From Actinomycetota bacterium (GTDB lineage: Bacteria; Actinomycetota; Actinomycetes; Nanopelagicales; Nanopelagicaceae): a DNA stretch of 34,547 nucleotides. Under the pieces are notes generated by a model that was not told the origin of the DNA, made no database searches, and saw nothing but the letters and a program-made list of their open reading frames with translations. Below, piece after piece: positions 15,760 through 26,378 of this stretch. A program made the translations under genes and the position numbers. The DNA lies in the NCBI GenBank assembly GCA_947490845.1, contig CANLHI010000010.1, forward strand, positions 1 to 34,547, in the 5' to 3' direction. How positions within the stretch are numbered: position 1 is the stretch's first letter; each line of letters opens with the position of its first letter.

Positions 15760-17241
15760 ATGAACTCGCAGCGCTTAATCTTGGTTACCGGAGCATCTGG
15801 CTACGTCGGCGGACGTTTAGTCAGGACACTGATTGAAGAGAATTTAAATGTTCGAATATTTGTACGTGATTGGCATAAAGTCCAAGGGCAACCATGGGCA
15901 TCTTCGGTAGAAATTAGTGAAGGTAGCGCTGAGAATCGAGCAGACCTTGATAGCGCGCTTTTCGGAGTTCACACCGCTTTTTACCTTTTGCACTCGATAA
16001 ACCTCGGTTCTAATTTTGACGAGATTGAGGCGAAGATGGCGCGCGACTTTGCGCAGGCGGCAGAGGCTGCTGGCGTTACACAAATTGTTTACTTAGGTGG
16101 AATCGCTAACGATAAAAACATTAGTAAACACTTAGCCTCGCGCGCTCGCACTGGAGCGGAACTGGCAAGCACTTCAGTTCCAGTCATGGAGCTGCGCGCC
16201 GGAATTATTATTGGTTCAGGTTCAGCTAGCTTTGAAATGTTACGTCATCTAACACATCGCCTGCCGATTATGACAACTCCTAAATGGGTAATGAATCGCA
16301 CTCATCCAATCGCGATTCGCGATGTACTTTATTATTTAAAAAGTGCAGCGCTACTTGAAAAACCAGTAGATAAAGTTTTTGATATTGGCGGTCCAGAAGT
16401 TTTGACTTATGCCGACATGATGCAGAAGTTTGCAAAATTATCAGGGCTTAAAAAGCGGATCATCGTCAAGATTCCAGTTCTCACCCCCAATCTTTCTAGT
16501 CTATGGATTGGACTAGTTACACCAGTACCGACTGCTCTGGCTCGCCCACTAGTTGGCTCACTCATTAGTGAGGTCGTTGCAGATCCAGCAAAAAATATTG
16601 GTGCAACGATTGCACTTCCTGCTGGAGGATTGACTGATGTATCGACTGCTATGACGCTTGCGCTTTCCAAGATAAGTGCTCACAGCGTGGAAACCCGTTG
16701 GTCGGATGCAACAAGTCCAACTGCGCCATGGCAGAAAGCGCAGAGCGATCCTGATTGGGCCGGTGAAATGGTTCTGCGCGATCGTCGTGAAAGCACAACG
16801 GATGCAACTGCAACTTCTCTTTGGCGAGCAGTTGAATCAATTGGTGGCGATAACGGTTGGTATGGCGCTGATTTGCTCTGGTTCTTGCGCGGTTTAATTG
16901 ACCGATTCTTTGGTGGAGTAGGACTTCGTCGCGGGCGGCGTGATCCAGTTAATTTGCGCGTGGGAGATAGTTTAGATTTCTGGCGAGTAGAAGAGCTCGA
17001 ACGCGGCGTTCGATTAAAACTATATGCCGAAATGATTTTGCCAGGTAAAGCGTGGTTGGAATTTACAATCATTGAAGATCAGGGCAAACGAATAGTCCGT
17101 CAAGAAGCGAGTTTCTCACCACGTGGTTTAGGTGGTCAGTTGTATTGGTATGCAGTGCTTCCTTTTCACTTCTTCGTCTTTCCAACCATGCTACGTAATT
17201 TGATTCGAAAAGCTAATCGCACCGATTATGCCAATTCATAA
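15760..17241 (+). CDS. NAD(P)-binding SDR with C-terminal DUF2867 domain
   Basis: This 493-residue protein has an atypical (extended) SDR domain over about 1-290, beginning L-V-T-G-A-S-G-Y-V-G-G-R, the dinucleotide-binding glycine motif. Residues about 330-490 match DUF2867, a SRPBCC-like region, with L-W-F-L-R-G-L-I-D-R, R-D-P-V-N-L-R-V-G-D and a C-terminal aromatic stretch. This two-domain layout is widespread in actinobacteria and proteobacteria, but its substrate is not established. The SDR part resembles NAD(P)H sensor or complex I assembly-type proteins more than classical dehydrogenases. It overlaps the following decarboxylase by 14 bases and probably forms an operon with it. Confidence 0.85.
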   Translation: MNSQRLILVTGASGYVGGRLVRTLIEENLNVRIFVRDWHKVQGQPWASSVEISEGSAENRADLDSALFGVHTAFYLLHSINLGSNFDEIEAKMARDFAQAAEAAGVTQIVYLGGIANDKNISKHLASRARTGAELASTSVPVMELRAGIIIGSGSASFEMLRHLTHRLPIMTTPKWVMNRTHPIAIRDVLYYLKSAALLEKPVDKVFDIGGPEVLTYADMMQKFAKLSGLKKRIIVKIPVLTPNLSSLWIGLVTPVPTALARPLVGSLISEVVADPAKNIGATIALPAGGLTDVSTAMTLALSKISAHSVETRWSDATSPTAPWQKAQSDPDWAGEMVLRDRRESTTDATATSLWRAVESIGGDNGWYGADLLWFLRGLIDRFFGGVGLRRGRRDPVNLRVGDSLDFWRVEELERGVRLKLYAEMILPGKAWLEFTIIEDQGKRIVRQEASFSPRGLGGQLYWYAVLPFHFFVFPTMLRNLIRKANRTDYANS

Positions 17242-18580
17242 TTTTTCACCAGAAGTGCAAGCACTAGCTGATGAAATATTGGCTTACAGTTTGCAGCGCC
17301 TAAAAGATGATCCTCCCCTAGATGGCCCGCGCACAGCAGATGATTTGTTTAACGAAGTTGGAAATACGATTACCGCCAAGGGTTTGGGCGGCCATGAAGC
17401 GTTAGAAGTATTTACAAATGTATTGGCGAAAGCGTGTATCTCAACAGATCATCCGCGTAACTTAGCATTTATCCCATCGGCCCCAACCGAATATTCCAAT
17501 CTCTTTGATCTAGTCGTTGGTGCGAGTTCACTTTATGGCGGATCTTGGCAAGAAGGAGCGGGCGCTGTATTTGCTGAAAACCAAGCGCTGCGTTGGATCT
17601 CAGATTTAGCAGGTTTACCTGCAAGTGCCGGCGGTGTTTTTGTGCAAGGCGGCACGATTGGAAATCTCTCCGCTTTAGTTGCAGCGCGAGCTCATGCAAG
17701 AGGTAAATATCCAAATACTTCGCGATGGGCAATTGCCTGTAGCGCCGAAGCGCACTCATCTATTGCTAGCGCTGCCAACATCATGGATGTAGAACTACTG
17801 AGTATTGAACCTGGAGCCGATCGCAAATTACATGGCGATGCGGTGGGTGTGGCAATAGATAATTTGCATGCCACATCGCAAACTCGGGTATTTGCAGTGG
17901 TAGCAACGGGTGGAACAACTAATCTGGGAATTGTTGATGACTTAACCTCAGTTGGTGCTGCAACACACGAGCGAGATATCTGGTTTCACGTTGATGGCGC
18001 ATACGGCCTTGCCGCACTCTGTGCTCCCTCGGTTCGCACAAGATTTAGCGGTGTTGAAGCCGCTGATTCTTTAATCGTTGATCCACATAAATGGTTATTT
18101 GCACCCTTTGATGCCTGCGCACTTATCTATCGCAATCCCGAGATAGCAAAGCAAACCCATACCCAACATGCTTCATATTTAGAAACACTTCGCGATGACT
18201 CTTGGTCACCATCGGATTATGCAATTCACTTAACTCGTCGCGTCCGCGGCTTACCATTCTGGTTCTCACTTGCCGCCCACGGAACTGATGCATACACCGA
18301 AGCGATGGAGAAAACACTTGATGTGGCAAAGGCGGCAGCGCAATTAGTTAGAGAGCATGCAAATTTAGAACTGCTGATGGATCCAGAACTTTCCATCGTT
18401 GCATTTACTCGTAAAGGCTGGTCGGTTGTTGATTATCAAAAGTGGAGCGATAAATTATTGGCAGACCAGATCGGATTTATCCCGCCATCTTCAGATAAAG
18501 GTCAAGCCATCTTGCGTTTTGCCATAGTAAATCCATGGACAAAAATTTCAGATATTAAGATGATTTTGGATACTCTCTAA
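17228..18580 (+). CDS. PLP-dependent group II amino-acid decarboxylase
   Basis: This 450-residue protein belongs to the group II pyridoxal-dependent decarboxylases (glutamate, aromatic L-amino acid, diaminobutyrate and cysteine-sulfinate types). Visible active-site parts are His176 in A-E-A-H-S-S (ring stacking), Asp256 in H-V-D-G-A-Y-G, and Lys288 in V-D-P-H-K-W-L-F, the Schiff-base lysine. The substrate cannot be told from these. Its start lies inside the end of the SDR gene (14-base overlap), so it depends on that transcript. A link to the pdxH/serC genes further on exists only through the cofactor. It ends with I-L-D-T-L, and no terminator is apparent. Confidence 0.88.
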   Translation: MPIHNFSPEVQALADEILAYSLQRLKDDPPLDGPRTADDLFNEVGNTITAKGLGGHEALEVFTNVLAKACISTDHPRNLAFIPSAPTEYSNLFDLVVGASSLYGGSWQEGAGAVFAENQALRWISDLAGLPASAGGVFVQGGTIGNLSALVAARAHARGKYPNTSRWAIACSAEAHSSIASAANIMDVELLSIEPGADRKLHGDAVGVAIDNLHATSQTRVFAVVATGGTTNLGIVDDLTSVGAATHERDIWFHVDGAYGLAALCAPSVRTRFSGVEAADSLIVDPHKWLFAPFDACALIYRNPEIAKQTHTQHASYLETLRDDSWSPSDYAIHLTRRVRGLPFWFSLAAHGTDAYTEAMEKTLDVAKAAAQLVREHANLELLMDPELSIVAFTRKGWSVVDYQKWSDKLLADQIGFIPPSSDKGQAILRFAIVNPWTKISDIKMILDTL

Positions 18581-18607
18581 ATCCCACAGTTAATGGGTTC
18601 TCTGGTT

Positions 18608-18613
18608 TAAGAT
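18608..18613 (+). promoter_or_regulatory. Putative -10 element of the DUF3263 gene (leaderless)
   Basis: TAAGAT lies 7 nt upstream of the ATG at 18621, with no Shine-Dalgarno in between. It is in the 40-bp gap after the decarboxylase gene. No matching -35 hexamer was found at 16-18 bp. Confidence 0.42.
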
Positions 18614-18620
18614 TTACGCT

Positions 18621-18890
18621 ATGTCAGCGCTGGAAAATAGTAATTCGCCAATGGCGGCTTCACTTAGTGATCTTGAAATTCGCATCCTAGATTTCGAATC
18701 TAATTGGTGGCGCTTTGCCGGTGCTAAAGAGTCTGCAATCAAAGAACTCTTTGACTTAAACGCTCCTCGCTACTACCAACTACTAAATGACCTGATCGAC
18801 CGCGAGGATGCCCTTGCCGCCGCTCCGATGTTGGTAAAGCGGCTGCGCCGCCTGCGCGAGGCCCGCATGCTGGCCCGTTCTACTCGCTAA
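18621..18890 (+). CDS. DUF3263 family protein
   Basis: This 89-residue helical protein matches the actinobacterial DUF3263 family. The conserved core is visible: I-L-D-F-E-S-N-W-W-R-F-A-G-A-K-E (about 22-37), then I-K-E-L-F-D-L-N-A-P-R-Y-Y-Q-L-L-N, a helix-turn-helix-like pair, and an arginine-rich end (R-L-R-R-L-R-E-A-R). The arrangement suggests a small DNA- or RNA-binding protein; no function has been established as far as I know. A similar gene lies in the general neighbourhood of groEL in other actinobacteria. The first dozen residues are less conserved and could be an extension. Confidence 0.85.
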   Translation: MSALENSNSPMAASLSDLEIRILDFESNWWRFAGAKESAIKELFDLNAPRYYQLLNDLIDREDALAAAPMLVKRLRRLREARMLARSTR

Positions 18891-18912
18891 AGCCCTTAGT
18901 TCAGCCCTCGTT

Positions 18913-18941
18913 TTGCAGTGGGGAATAAGACCGTCTAGATT
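18913..18941 (+). promoter_or_regulatory. groEL promoter
   Basis: TTGCAG (18913-18918) and TAGATT (18936-18941) are separated by exactly 17 bp. Transcription would start around 18948, at the left edge of the CIRCE operator, so bound HrcA would cover the start region. The resulting leader is about 66 nt and ends in a strong AAGGAG. Confidence 0.55.
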
Positions 18942-18946
18942 TGGCG

Positions 18947-20636
<1,690 letters not shown>

Positions 20637-20640
20637 ATTC

Positions 20641-21306
20641 ATGACAACGCAATTCGACGCACAAGAGATTGCAAGAAACGCCGCACTTGCTGATGCTGAA
20701 ATGGCATCACAAGTCGGTGCTTTCATCTCTGTCGAATTCGATGATGAAAATCGCGTTGCAAGCTATCTCTTCGACGCAGCTATTCAAGGTTATAAAGGTT
20801 GGCGTTGGTGTGTCACTGTTGCAAAGGTTGATGCATCAGCCGATCCAACTGTTTGTGATGTAGTTGTTCTACCTGGACCTGATTCGTTATTGGCGCCGGA
20901 TTGGATCGAATATAAAGATCGTATTTTGCCGGAAGATATTCAACCGGGAATCATTGTTCCAAGTGCGCTAGATGACACTCGTTTAGTTCCAGGTGTTAAC
21001 GCACTTGCCCAAGATGAAGGTTTGGATGCAACAGAAGTATTTGATCTTGGCTTAATGCGTCCTCGTGTACTTTCTATTGAAGGACGCGATCAAGCAAGCA
21101 AGCGTTGGTATTCCGGTGATCGTGGTCCAAATACTCCATTGGCACAGAGCGCGCCAAAGCCTTGCGCATCATGTGGATTCTTTATCCCAATCGCAGGTTC
21201 ACTTCGCGCATCATTTGGAGTTTGCGCGAATGCGATAGCACCAGATGATGCACGCGTAGTTTCAGTCGATCATGGCTGCGGCGCGCACTCCGAAGCTACG
21301 CTCTAG
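20641..21306 (+). CDS. DUF3027 family protein with C-terminal cysteine cluster
   Basis: This 221-residue protein matches DUF3027, an actinobacterial family of unknown function. The N-terminal half has G-Y-K-G-W-R-W-C-V-T-V-A and W-I-E-Y-K-D-R-I; the middle has D-D-T-R-L-V-P-G. The C-terminal part has P-C-A-S-C-G-F-F-I-P, F-G-V-C-A-N and H-G-C-G-A-H-S. These four cysteines (plus histidines) look like a metal-binding site. The ATG at 20641 lies 4 nt after the groEL stop with no own Shine-Dalgarno, so it should be translated with groEL and share its heat-shock control. In M. tuberculosis a homologue sits beside serC, as I recall, so the broader block is conserved. Confidence 0.88.
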   Translation: MTTQFDAQEIARNAALADAEMASQVGAFISVEFDDENRVASYLFDAAIQGYKGWRWCVTVAKVDASADPTVCDVVVLPGPDSLLAPDWIEYKDRILPEDIQPGIIVPSALDDTRLVPGVNALAQDEGLDATEVFDLGLMRPRVLSIEGRDQASKRWYSGDRGPNTPLAQSAPKPCASCGFFIPIAGSLRASFGVCANAIAPDDARVVSVDHGCGAHSEATL

Positions 21307-21412
21307 CGCTTAATTAATTGGGGTTCCAGCCCCGCACACCTTGCGATAAACTTGCCTCCTGTCCGCATCCCCGCGGCTACACGAGTACCGAAATTCTTAT
21401 AAGGAGAACCTC
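21307..21412 (+). promoter_or_regulatory. Intergenic leader and promoter region of csp
   Basis: This 106-bp gap separates DUF3027 from the cold-shock gene. It contains a short GGGG-TTCCAG-CCCC hairpin (about 21320-21333), a GATAAAC candidate -10 stretch, a CTTATAAG palindrome just before the ATG, and the Shine-Dalgarno AAGGAG. No T-tract follows the hairpin, so it is not a classic terminator. A long 5' leader is a known feature of several cold-shock genes; that it regulates here is speculation. Confidence 0.3.
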
Positions 21413-21796
21413 ATGCCTACAGGTCGCGTTAAATGGTTTAGCCTGGAAAAAGGTTTCGGATTTATCTCAAATGATGAAGGCGAAGATGTTTATTTAGCTG
21501 CAACTTCACTTCCTGAAGGCGTTACAACTGTAAAGCCTGGAACAAAAATCGAGTTCAGCATTATCGATAGCCGTAAAGGTCCACAAGCAATGTCAGTTCA
21601 TGTTGTTGATGCGCCAGTTTCACTCGCTGAAAATTCACGAGTTAACAGCGATGATCTTGCAGCGATGATCGAAGACACAATCAAGATTCTGGATAAAGTC
21701 GGTAACGGTTTGCGCCATGGTCGCCATCCATCTGGCGTTGAAGCAGAACGTTTAGGCCGTGTACTTCGCGGTATCGCCGGGCAACTAGAAGCTTAA
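21413..21796 (+). CDS. Cold-shock domain protein with C-terminal helical extension
   Basis: This 127-residue protein has an N-terminal cold-shock domain (about 1-66) and a helical C-terminal extension (about 75-127), the layout of mycobacterial CspB (Rv0871). V-K-W-F-S and the RNP1 motif K-G-F-G-F-I (13-18) are intact. The RNP2 stretch reads V-Y-L-A-A-T (26-31) instead of the usual V-F-V-H-x-S, so the conserved histidine is alanine. The extension (M-I-E-D-T-I-K-I-L-D-K-V) resembles that of actinobacterial homologues. Nucleic-acid binding as an RNA chaperone is expected but may be altered. A strong AAGGAG precedes the ATG. The gene overlaps DUF2530 by 4 bases, end to end. Confidence 0.9.
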   Translation: MPTGRVKWFSLEKGFGFISNDEGEDVYLAATSLPEGVTTVKPGTKIEFSIIDSRKGPQAMSVHVVDAPVSLAENSRVNSDDLAAMIEDTIKILDKVGNGLRHGRHPSGVEAERLGRVLRGIAGQLEA

Positions 21797-21993
21797 ATAC
21801 CGCTGCGCGCTGCGCGGCGTTTTGAATATCTAATACCCCAAAGTCCTAATGCTGTTCCTGCAACGCAGGTCCAAATCAATTTGCTGTCCGCCCCACTGAA
21901 TAAAAGCGCAATGGCCGCTAAAACCCAGATCACGGTTCCAAAAGTGATTAGAGTTAACACAGAAGTTATCTCTGACTTATTTCCTGAACTCAT
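21793..21993 (-). CDS. DUF2530 small membrane protein
   Basis: From ATG 21993 this gives 66 residues with two membrane segments (T-F-G-T-V-I-W-V-L-A-A-I-A-L-L-F and W-T-C-V-A-G-T-A-L-G-L-W-G-I) and a basic tail (R-Y-S-K-R-R-A-A-R). This matches DUF2530, an actinobacterial family of unknown function. The frame is open further upstream but that part overlaps the divergent MFS gene and has no family resemblance. TATGCT lies 6 nt before the ATG, pointing to a leaderless mRNA. Only 18 bp separate this start from the MFS start. Confidence 0.82.
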   Translation of the reverse strand: MSSGNKSEITSVLTLITFGTVIWVLAAIALLFSGADSKLIWTCVAGTALGLWGIRYSKRRAARSGI

Positions 21994-21999
21994 AGAGAA

Positions 22000-22005
22000 A
22001 GCATA
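22000..22005 (-). promoter_or_regulatory. Putative -10 element of the DUF2530 gene (leaderless)
   Basis: On the minus strand TATGCT is followed by 6 nt and the ATG at 21993. It fits TANNNT. The divergent MFS gene starts at 22012, so this element fills most of the 18-bp gap; I could not define a matching element for the MFS gene. Confidence 0.42.
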
Positions 22006-22011
22006 CAAGCG

Positions 22012-23280
22012 ATGGCAATAAAAGAGCACGGTAACTGGCGCTCTTTCCGCCATCGCAATTACCGAATTCTTTTCCCTGCCAATGCCGCATCCAATATTGG
22101 CAGCTGGGCGCAACGCGTCGCCCAAGATTGGTTGATTTTGGAATTAACCAATAACAGCGGAACGTATCTCGGTTTGATAACCGCCGTGCAATTTGCACCC
22201 GTTCTTTTCTTTTCACTCCACGGTGGCGCACTAGCTGATCGTGTGAATAAGCGAAAGCTATTAATTTTAACCAATATCATTGGCGCACTTTCCTCACTTG
22301 GACTAGGACTATTGGTTATCGCAGGGAATGTAAAAATATGGCATGTATTTTTCTTTGCGCTAACTCTCGGAGTTGCTGGAGCGTTGGATGCTCCAATTAG
22401 ACAATCATTTACCTCTGAAATTGTTGGCCACTCAGATATTGCAAACGCGGTTAGTTTGAATTCGGCCAATTTCAACGCCGGACGCTTAATTGGCCCAGCC
22501 GTATCCGGCTTTCTAATCGCTCGCTTTGATACCGGTCCATCCTTTCTTATCAACGCATTTACCTACATTTTTGTGATTCTTGCACTCTTTCGCATGCGCG
22601 AATCTGATTTCTTTACTCAAGAGAAGAAAGTTACGCAAGGCACGGTGCGCGAAGGCCTGCAGTACGCACTTGCCCGCCCAGATTTATACGTGGTGATGTT
22701 GGTTGTCTTCTTTGTGGCCACCTTTAGTTTAAATATGCAGATCTTTAACGCACTAATGGCGACCAAAGAGTTTGGCAAAGGACCAGCATCATTTGGTTTG
22801 CTCGGCACCTATGTCGCAATTGGATCACTAACCGGGGCGCTACTTTCTGCCCGCTTAGAAAAACATCGACGCACCATCTTTGTAATTAAAGGTGGAGTTG
22901 CTTTCTCTCTGGCAACTGCGCTTTTATCTATTGCTCCGAACTACCTCTGGTACTCACTCTGGCTTCCGTTCTGTGGATTTAGCGCACTCACGATGTTGAT
23001 CACCGCAAATTCCTTGGTTCAGGTTAACTGTGATCCGGCAATTCGCGGTCGCGTCAGCGGCATTTACTTACTGATCTTTATGGGCGGCACACCATTTGGA
23101 TCGCCATTAATTGGTTGGTTAGTTGAAGTTATTGGTGTTCGGGAAACTATCGCGCTGTGCGGATCTATTTCGCTAGTTGCGTGTTTAACAATTTGGGTGA
23201 TGTTCCGCGACAAAGTTGGTCTGCCGAAAGATATAACCGTTGAGGGAGTTCTACCAGCTTCCTATGACGATCAGCGCTAA
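22012..23280 (+). CDS. MFS transporter (MFS_3/EntS-like)
   Basis: This 422-residue permease has about 12 hydrophobic segments. It starts with a short cytoplasmic stretch (R-S-F-R-H-R-N-Y-R) typical of the MFS_3 family. The loop 2-3 motif appears as G-A-L-A-D-R-V-N-K-R-K, and D-A-P-I-R-Q-S-F is another family mark. Relatives include the enterobactin exporter EntS and many uncharacterised drug-efflux-like proteins; the substrate is unknown. The C-terminal end is polar. It runs towards a second MFS gene on the opposite strand, 51 bp away. A small minus-strand ORF overlaps its last 30 bases. Confidence 0.88.
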   Translation: MAIKEHGNWRSFRHRNYRILFPANAASNIGSWAQRVAQDWLILELTNNSGTYLGLITAVQFAPVLFFSLHGGALADRVNKRKLLILTNIIGALSSLGLGLLVIAGNVKIWHVFFFALTLGVAGALDAPIRQSFTSEIVGHSDIANAVSLNSANFNAGRLIGPAVSGFLIARFDTGPSFLINAFTYIFVILALFRMRESDFFTQEKKVTQGTVREGLQYALARPDLYVVMLVVFFVATFSLNMQIFNALMATKEFGKGPASFGLLGTYVAIGSLTGALLSARLEKHRRTIFVIKGGVAFSLATALLSIAPNYLWYSLWLPFCGFSALTMLITANSLVQVNCDPAIRGRVSGIYLLIFMGGTPFGSPLIGWLVEVIGVRETIALCGSISLVACLTIWVMFRDKVGLPKDITVEGVLPASYDDQR

Positions 23281-23331
23281 TAAACCGATCAAGGTAATAA
23301 TTGTGACGATACGTCGGGTGCGATAACTCAT
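23251..23331 (-). CDS. Candidate 26-residue membrane microprotein
   Basis: Reading minus from ATG 23331 gives a basic head (M-S-Y-R-T-R-R) and one continuous hydrophobic helix (I-V-T-I-I-T-L-I-G-L-L-A-L-I-V-I-G), ending S-W and TAG. The positive-inside pattern is what a single-span membrane protein should have. Its ATG follows the MFS stop codon with no gap (TAAATG), the same junction used by certain genes elsewhere in the window. The 3' end overlaps the tail of the opposite MFS gene. A chance ORF remains possible at this length. If real, it may be a partner of the transporter. Confidence 0.45.
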   Translation of the reverse strand: MSYRTRRIVTIITLIGLLALIVIGSW

Positions 23332-24495
23332 TTAAACGTTATTCGCGGCTAGATGTTTGGAAGGTGAAATAAGAACCATAAGAAATCCTAAAGCAATTAA
23401 CACTGGAACCATTATGTATGCGCGAGATATTCCAAAATTATCGCCCAGGATTCCAAGCAAAAGTGGAGAACTAGCGATTGCAATGCCGGCAGCGATCGAG
23501 CTTTTGCCGATTGATAAATCAGGACGGCCTTCGCTGAAGGCAACCATGCGCAGAGTAAAGAGTGGGAATTGCACGGAAATCCCAAGCCCAACGAAGAAGA
23601 GCGTTAGTAGAGAAAGCGCCAAGATATGTGATGACCAGAAGAATCCAAATGCTACAAATTGCAGCGCTAATGCGATCTTTAACTGTTCGTCGGCATGAAA
23701 ACGTTTCATTAATCGCCCGCCATACCAGCGACCAGTACCGACTCCGGTTCCGAAGGCAATTACTGCAAGAGTGGAAATAGCAGAACTTGCATCTGTGCGA
23801 TCGCTAATGAGGGATGCCGACCAGAATGATGTCGCGAACTCTGCGCTAATTGAGATGAAAAATCCAGTAAATGAAATCCAAAATCCGCGCGATAACTTGC
23901 CGCGTTGTGGTCCAGCTTCATCGGGAATATGTGAATCTGGCTGGTATTTGCGACCAAAGATAAACATTCCCAAAATAAATGGAATTGTGATCAATAGGCC
24001 GATGCGCCATTGGTCGCGAACAATATTTGCAGTTGTTCCAATTACAAAGTTTCCAGTAACAAAGCCTGCAATTGCCACAGCGTTGATCTGCGCCACCGCA
24101 GTATGCGATCGCTCAGCAAAAGCATGTGATCCGGCCGTATTCACATTGTTGATAACCACAGAAATTCCAAAGCCAGCAATCAGCGTGGCCAGCAGAGTTA
24201 GTTGCACTGGGGGAGAGAATACGAAAAATACAATGCCAACCGAGAAGATGATTAAACCTATCCAAGTCGAATTAGAACGTCCAAAACGGTGCACCATTTT
24301 TGAGTTAAGCCAGCCAGCGATAATTGCGGCAACGCCCATCGCAGTTCCGTGCAGCCCCGCGATGCTAAGTGATGTTCCTTGATCTTCTCGCAAAAGTGCT
24401 TGCGATGGACCAAAGCCACCAGTAAAGAAGTTAACTGTGGCTACCTGCAGAGCAAGCAGCCAGAACTGCCCATTGCGCTTAAAAGTTTTTGGCAT
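23332..24495 (-). CDS. MFS transporter (MFS_1-like)
   Basis: This 387-residue permease has about 12 membrane segments. The N terminus is short (M-P-K-T-F-K-R-N-G) and leads directly into the first helix. The loop 2-3 motif is seen as G-W-L-N-S-K-M-V-H-R-F-G-R. The substrate is unknown, and it is not closely similar to the neighbouring MFS protein. It starts 8 nt after serC with no Shine-Dalgarno of its own, so it belongs to the pdxH-serC operon by position and is probably translationally coupled. That position hints at, but does not show, a substrate linked to serine or vitamin B6. Confidence 0.87.
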   Translation of the reverse strand: MPKTFKRNGQFWLLALQVATVNFFTGGFGPSQALLREDQGTSLSIAGLHGTAMGVAAIIAGWLNSKMVHRFGRSNSTWIGLIIFSVGIVFFVFSPPVQLTLLATLIAGFGISVVINNVNTAGSHAFAERSHTAVAQINAVAIAGFVTGNFVIGTTANIVRDQWRIGLLITIPFILGMFIFGRKYQPDSHIPDEAGPQRGKLSRGFWISFTGFFISISAEFATSFWSASLISDRTDASSAISTLAVIAFGTGVGTGRWYGGRLMKRFHADEQLKIALALQFVAFGFFWSSHILALSLLTLFFVGLGISVQFPLFTLRMVAFSEGRPDLSIGKSSIAAGIAIASSPLLLGILGDNFGISRAYIMVPVLIALGFLMVLISPSKHLAANNV

Positions 24496-24503
24496 CAGGT
24501 GAA

Positions 24504-25625
<1,122 letters not shown>

Positions 25626-25628
25626 CTA

Positions 25629-25634
25629 AGACTA
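25629..25634 (-). promoter_or_regulatory. Possible internal -10 element of serC
   Basis: On the minus strand TAGTCT includes the pdxH stop codon (TAG) and is followed by 6 nt and the serC ATG. It has the same geometry as the other leaderless promoters here. A chance match is plausible, since TAG is supplied by the stop codon. Confidence 0.3.
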
Positions 25635-26291
25635 AGGGTAGTAGCGAGAGATCTCCCACTTGGCTTCGGTGTTAGCTCGCTCATAGCGCAAGCGATCATG
25701 CAAACGTGAATAGCGGCCTTGCCAAAATTCAATACTGATTGGTGTTACGCGATAGCCACCCCAATGTGGTGGCATTGGAACTTTTGATCCTTCTGGCCAT
25801 TTCTCTGATGCACCAGCAAAGCGTTGCTCTAACTCCTCGCGCGATGACAGTGGTGCAGATTGCGCGCTAGCCCAGGCACCGATCTGGCTAGACCAAGGGC
25901 GAGTGGCAAAATATTCAGCAGATTCGGATTCACTTATTTTTTCGGCGAATCCACTAATTGAAACTTGTCTCTCCATAGCAAACCAAGGAAATAAAAGTGT
26001 GACCTGTGAATTTAATTCAATTGCTTGCGCCTTGCGCGATGAATAATTGGTGAAGAATGTAAATCCACCTTCTGAAATATCTTTCAATAAAACAGCTCTT
26101 GTTGAGATTTGTTCGCCAGCATCGAGAGTAGATAAGACCATGGCATTGGCTTCTACGATAAATGAATTCTCGTGTGCCTGCTTTAACCAATCAGAAAATG
26201 CGACAAATGGATCGCTGGGCAGGCTATCTAGTCCTACTTCACCATAGGAACGTCGCATGGCGCGGATTGCTTCACGGTCGAGTTCACTCAT
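25632..26291 (-). CDS. pdxH: Pyridoxamine/pyridoxine 5'-phosphate oxidase
   Basis: From ATG 26291 this is a 219-residue FMN enzyme that oxidises PNP or PMP to PLP. Visible parts are the N-terminal M-R-R-S-Y-G region, the substrate/FMN loop S-T-R-A-V-L-L-K (Arg65, Lys70), S-S-R-K-A-Q, and the C-terminal signature E-F-W-Q-G-R-Y-S-R-L-H-D-R with Arg196 and His198. A GTG at 26309 would add six residues; ATG begins S-E-L-D and I prefer it. It is the first gene of pdxH-serC-MFS. The product is the cofactor for SerC and for the decarboxylase at 17228. It is divergent from citrate synthase across 87 bp. Confidence 0.94.
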   Translation of the reverse strand: MSELDREAIRAMRRSYGEVGLDSLPSDPFVAFSDWLKQAHENSFIVEANAMVLSTLDAGEQISTRAVLLKDISEGGFTFFTNYSSRKAQAIELNSQVTLLFPWFAMERQVSISGFAEKISESESAEYFATRPWSSQIGAWASAQSAPLSSREELEQRFAGASEKWPEGSKVPMPPHWGGYRVTPISIEFWQGRYSRLHDRLRYERANTEAKWEISRYYP

Positions 26292-26366
26292 ACCTGTATC
26301 GAACCTCACTTTCGCGTCCGCGTCATCTTCTGGCAGCAGTGGTCGTCAGCACCCCCTCGGTTAGTG

Positions 26367-26372
26367 CAGAAT
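26367..26372 (+). promoter_or_regulatory. Putative -10 element of the citrate synthase gene (leaderless)
   Basis: CAGAAT is 6 nt before ATG 26379, within GTGCAGAAT. A similar string, GTGCAAGAAT, sits at the same distance before the photolyase ATG. It departs from TANNNT at the first base. There is no Shine-Dalgarno. Confidence 0.35.
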
Positions 26373-26378
26373 TGGACT

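Noticed and set aside
21320-21333. GGGG-TTCCAG-CCCC hairpin as a terminator after DUF3027
   Set aside because: The stem is only 4 bp and no T-tract follows.
21994-22125. Upstream extension of DUF2530
   Set aside because: It overlaps the first 114 bases of the divergent MFS gene and shows no DUF2530 resemblance.
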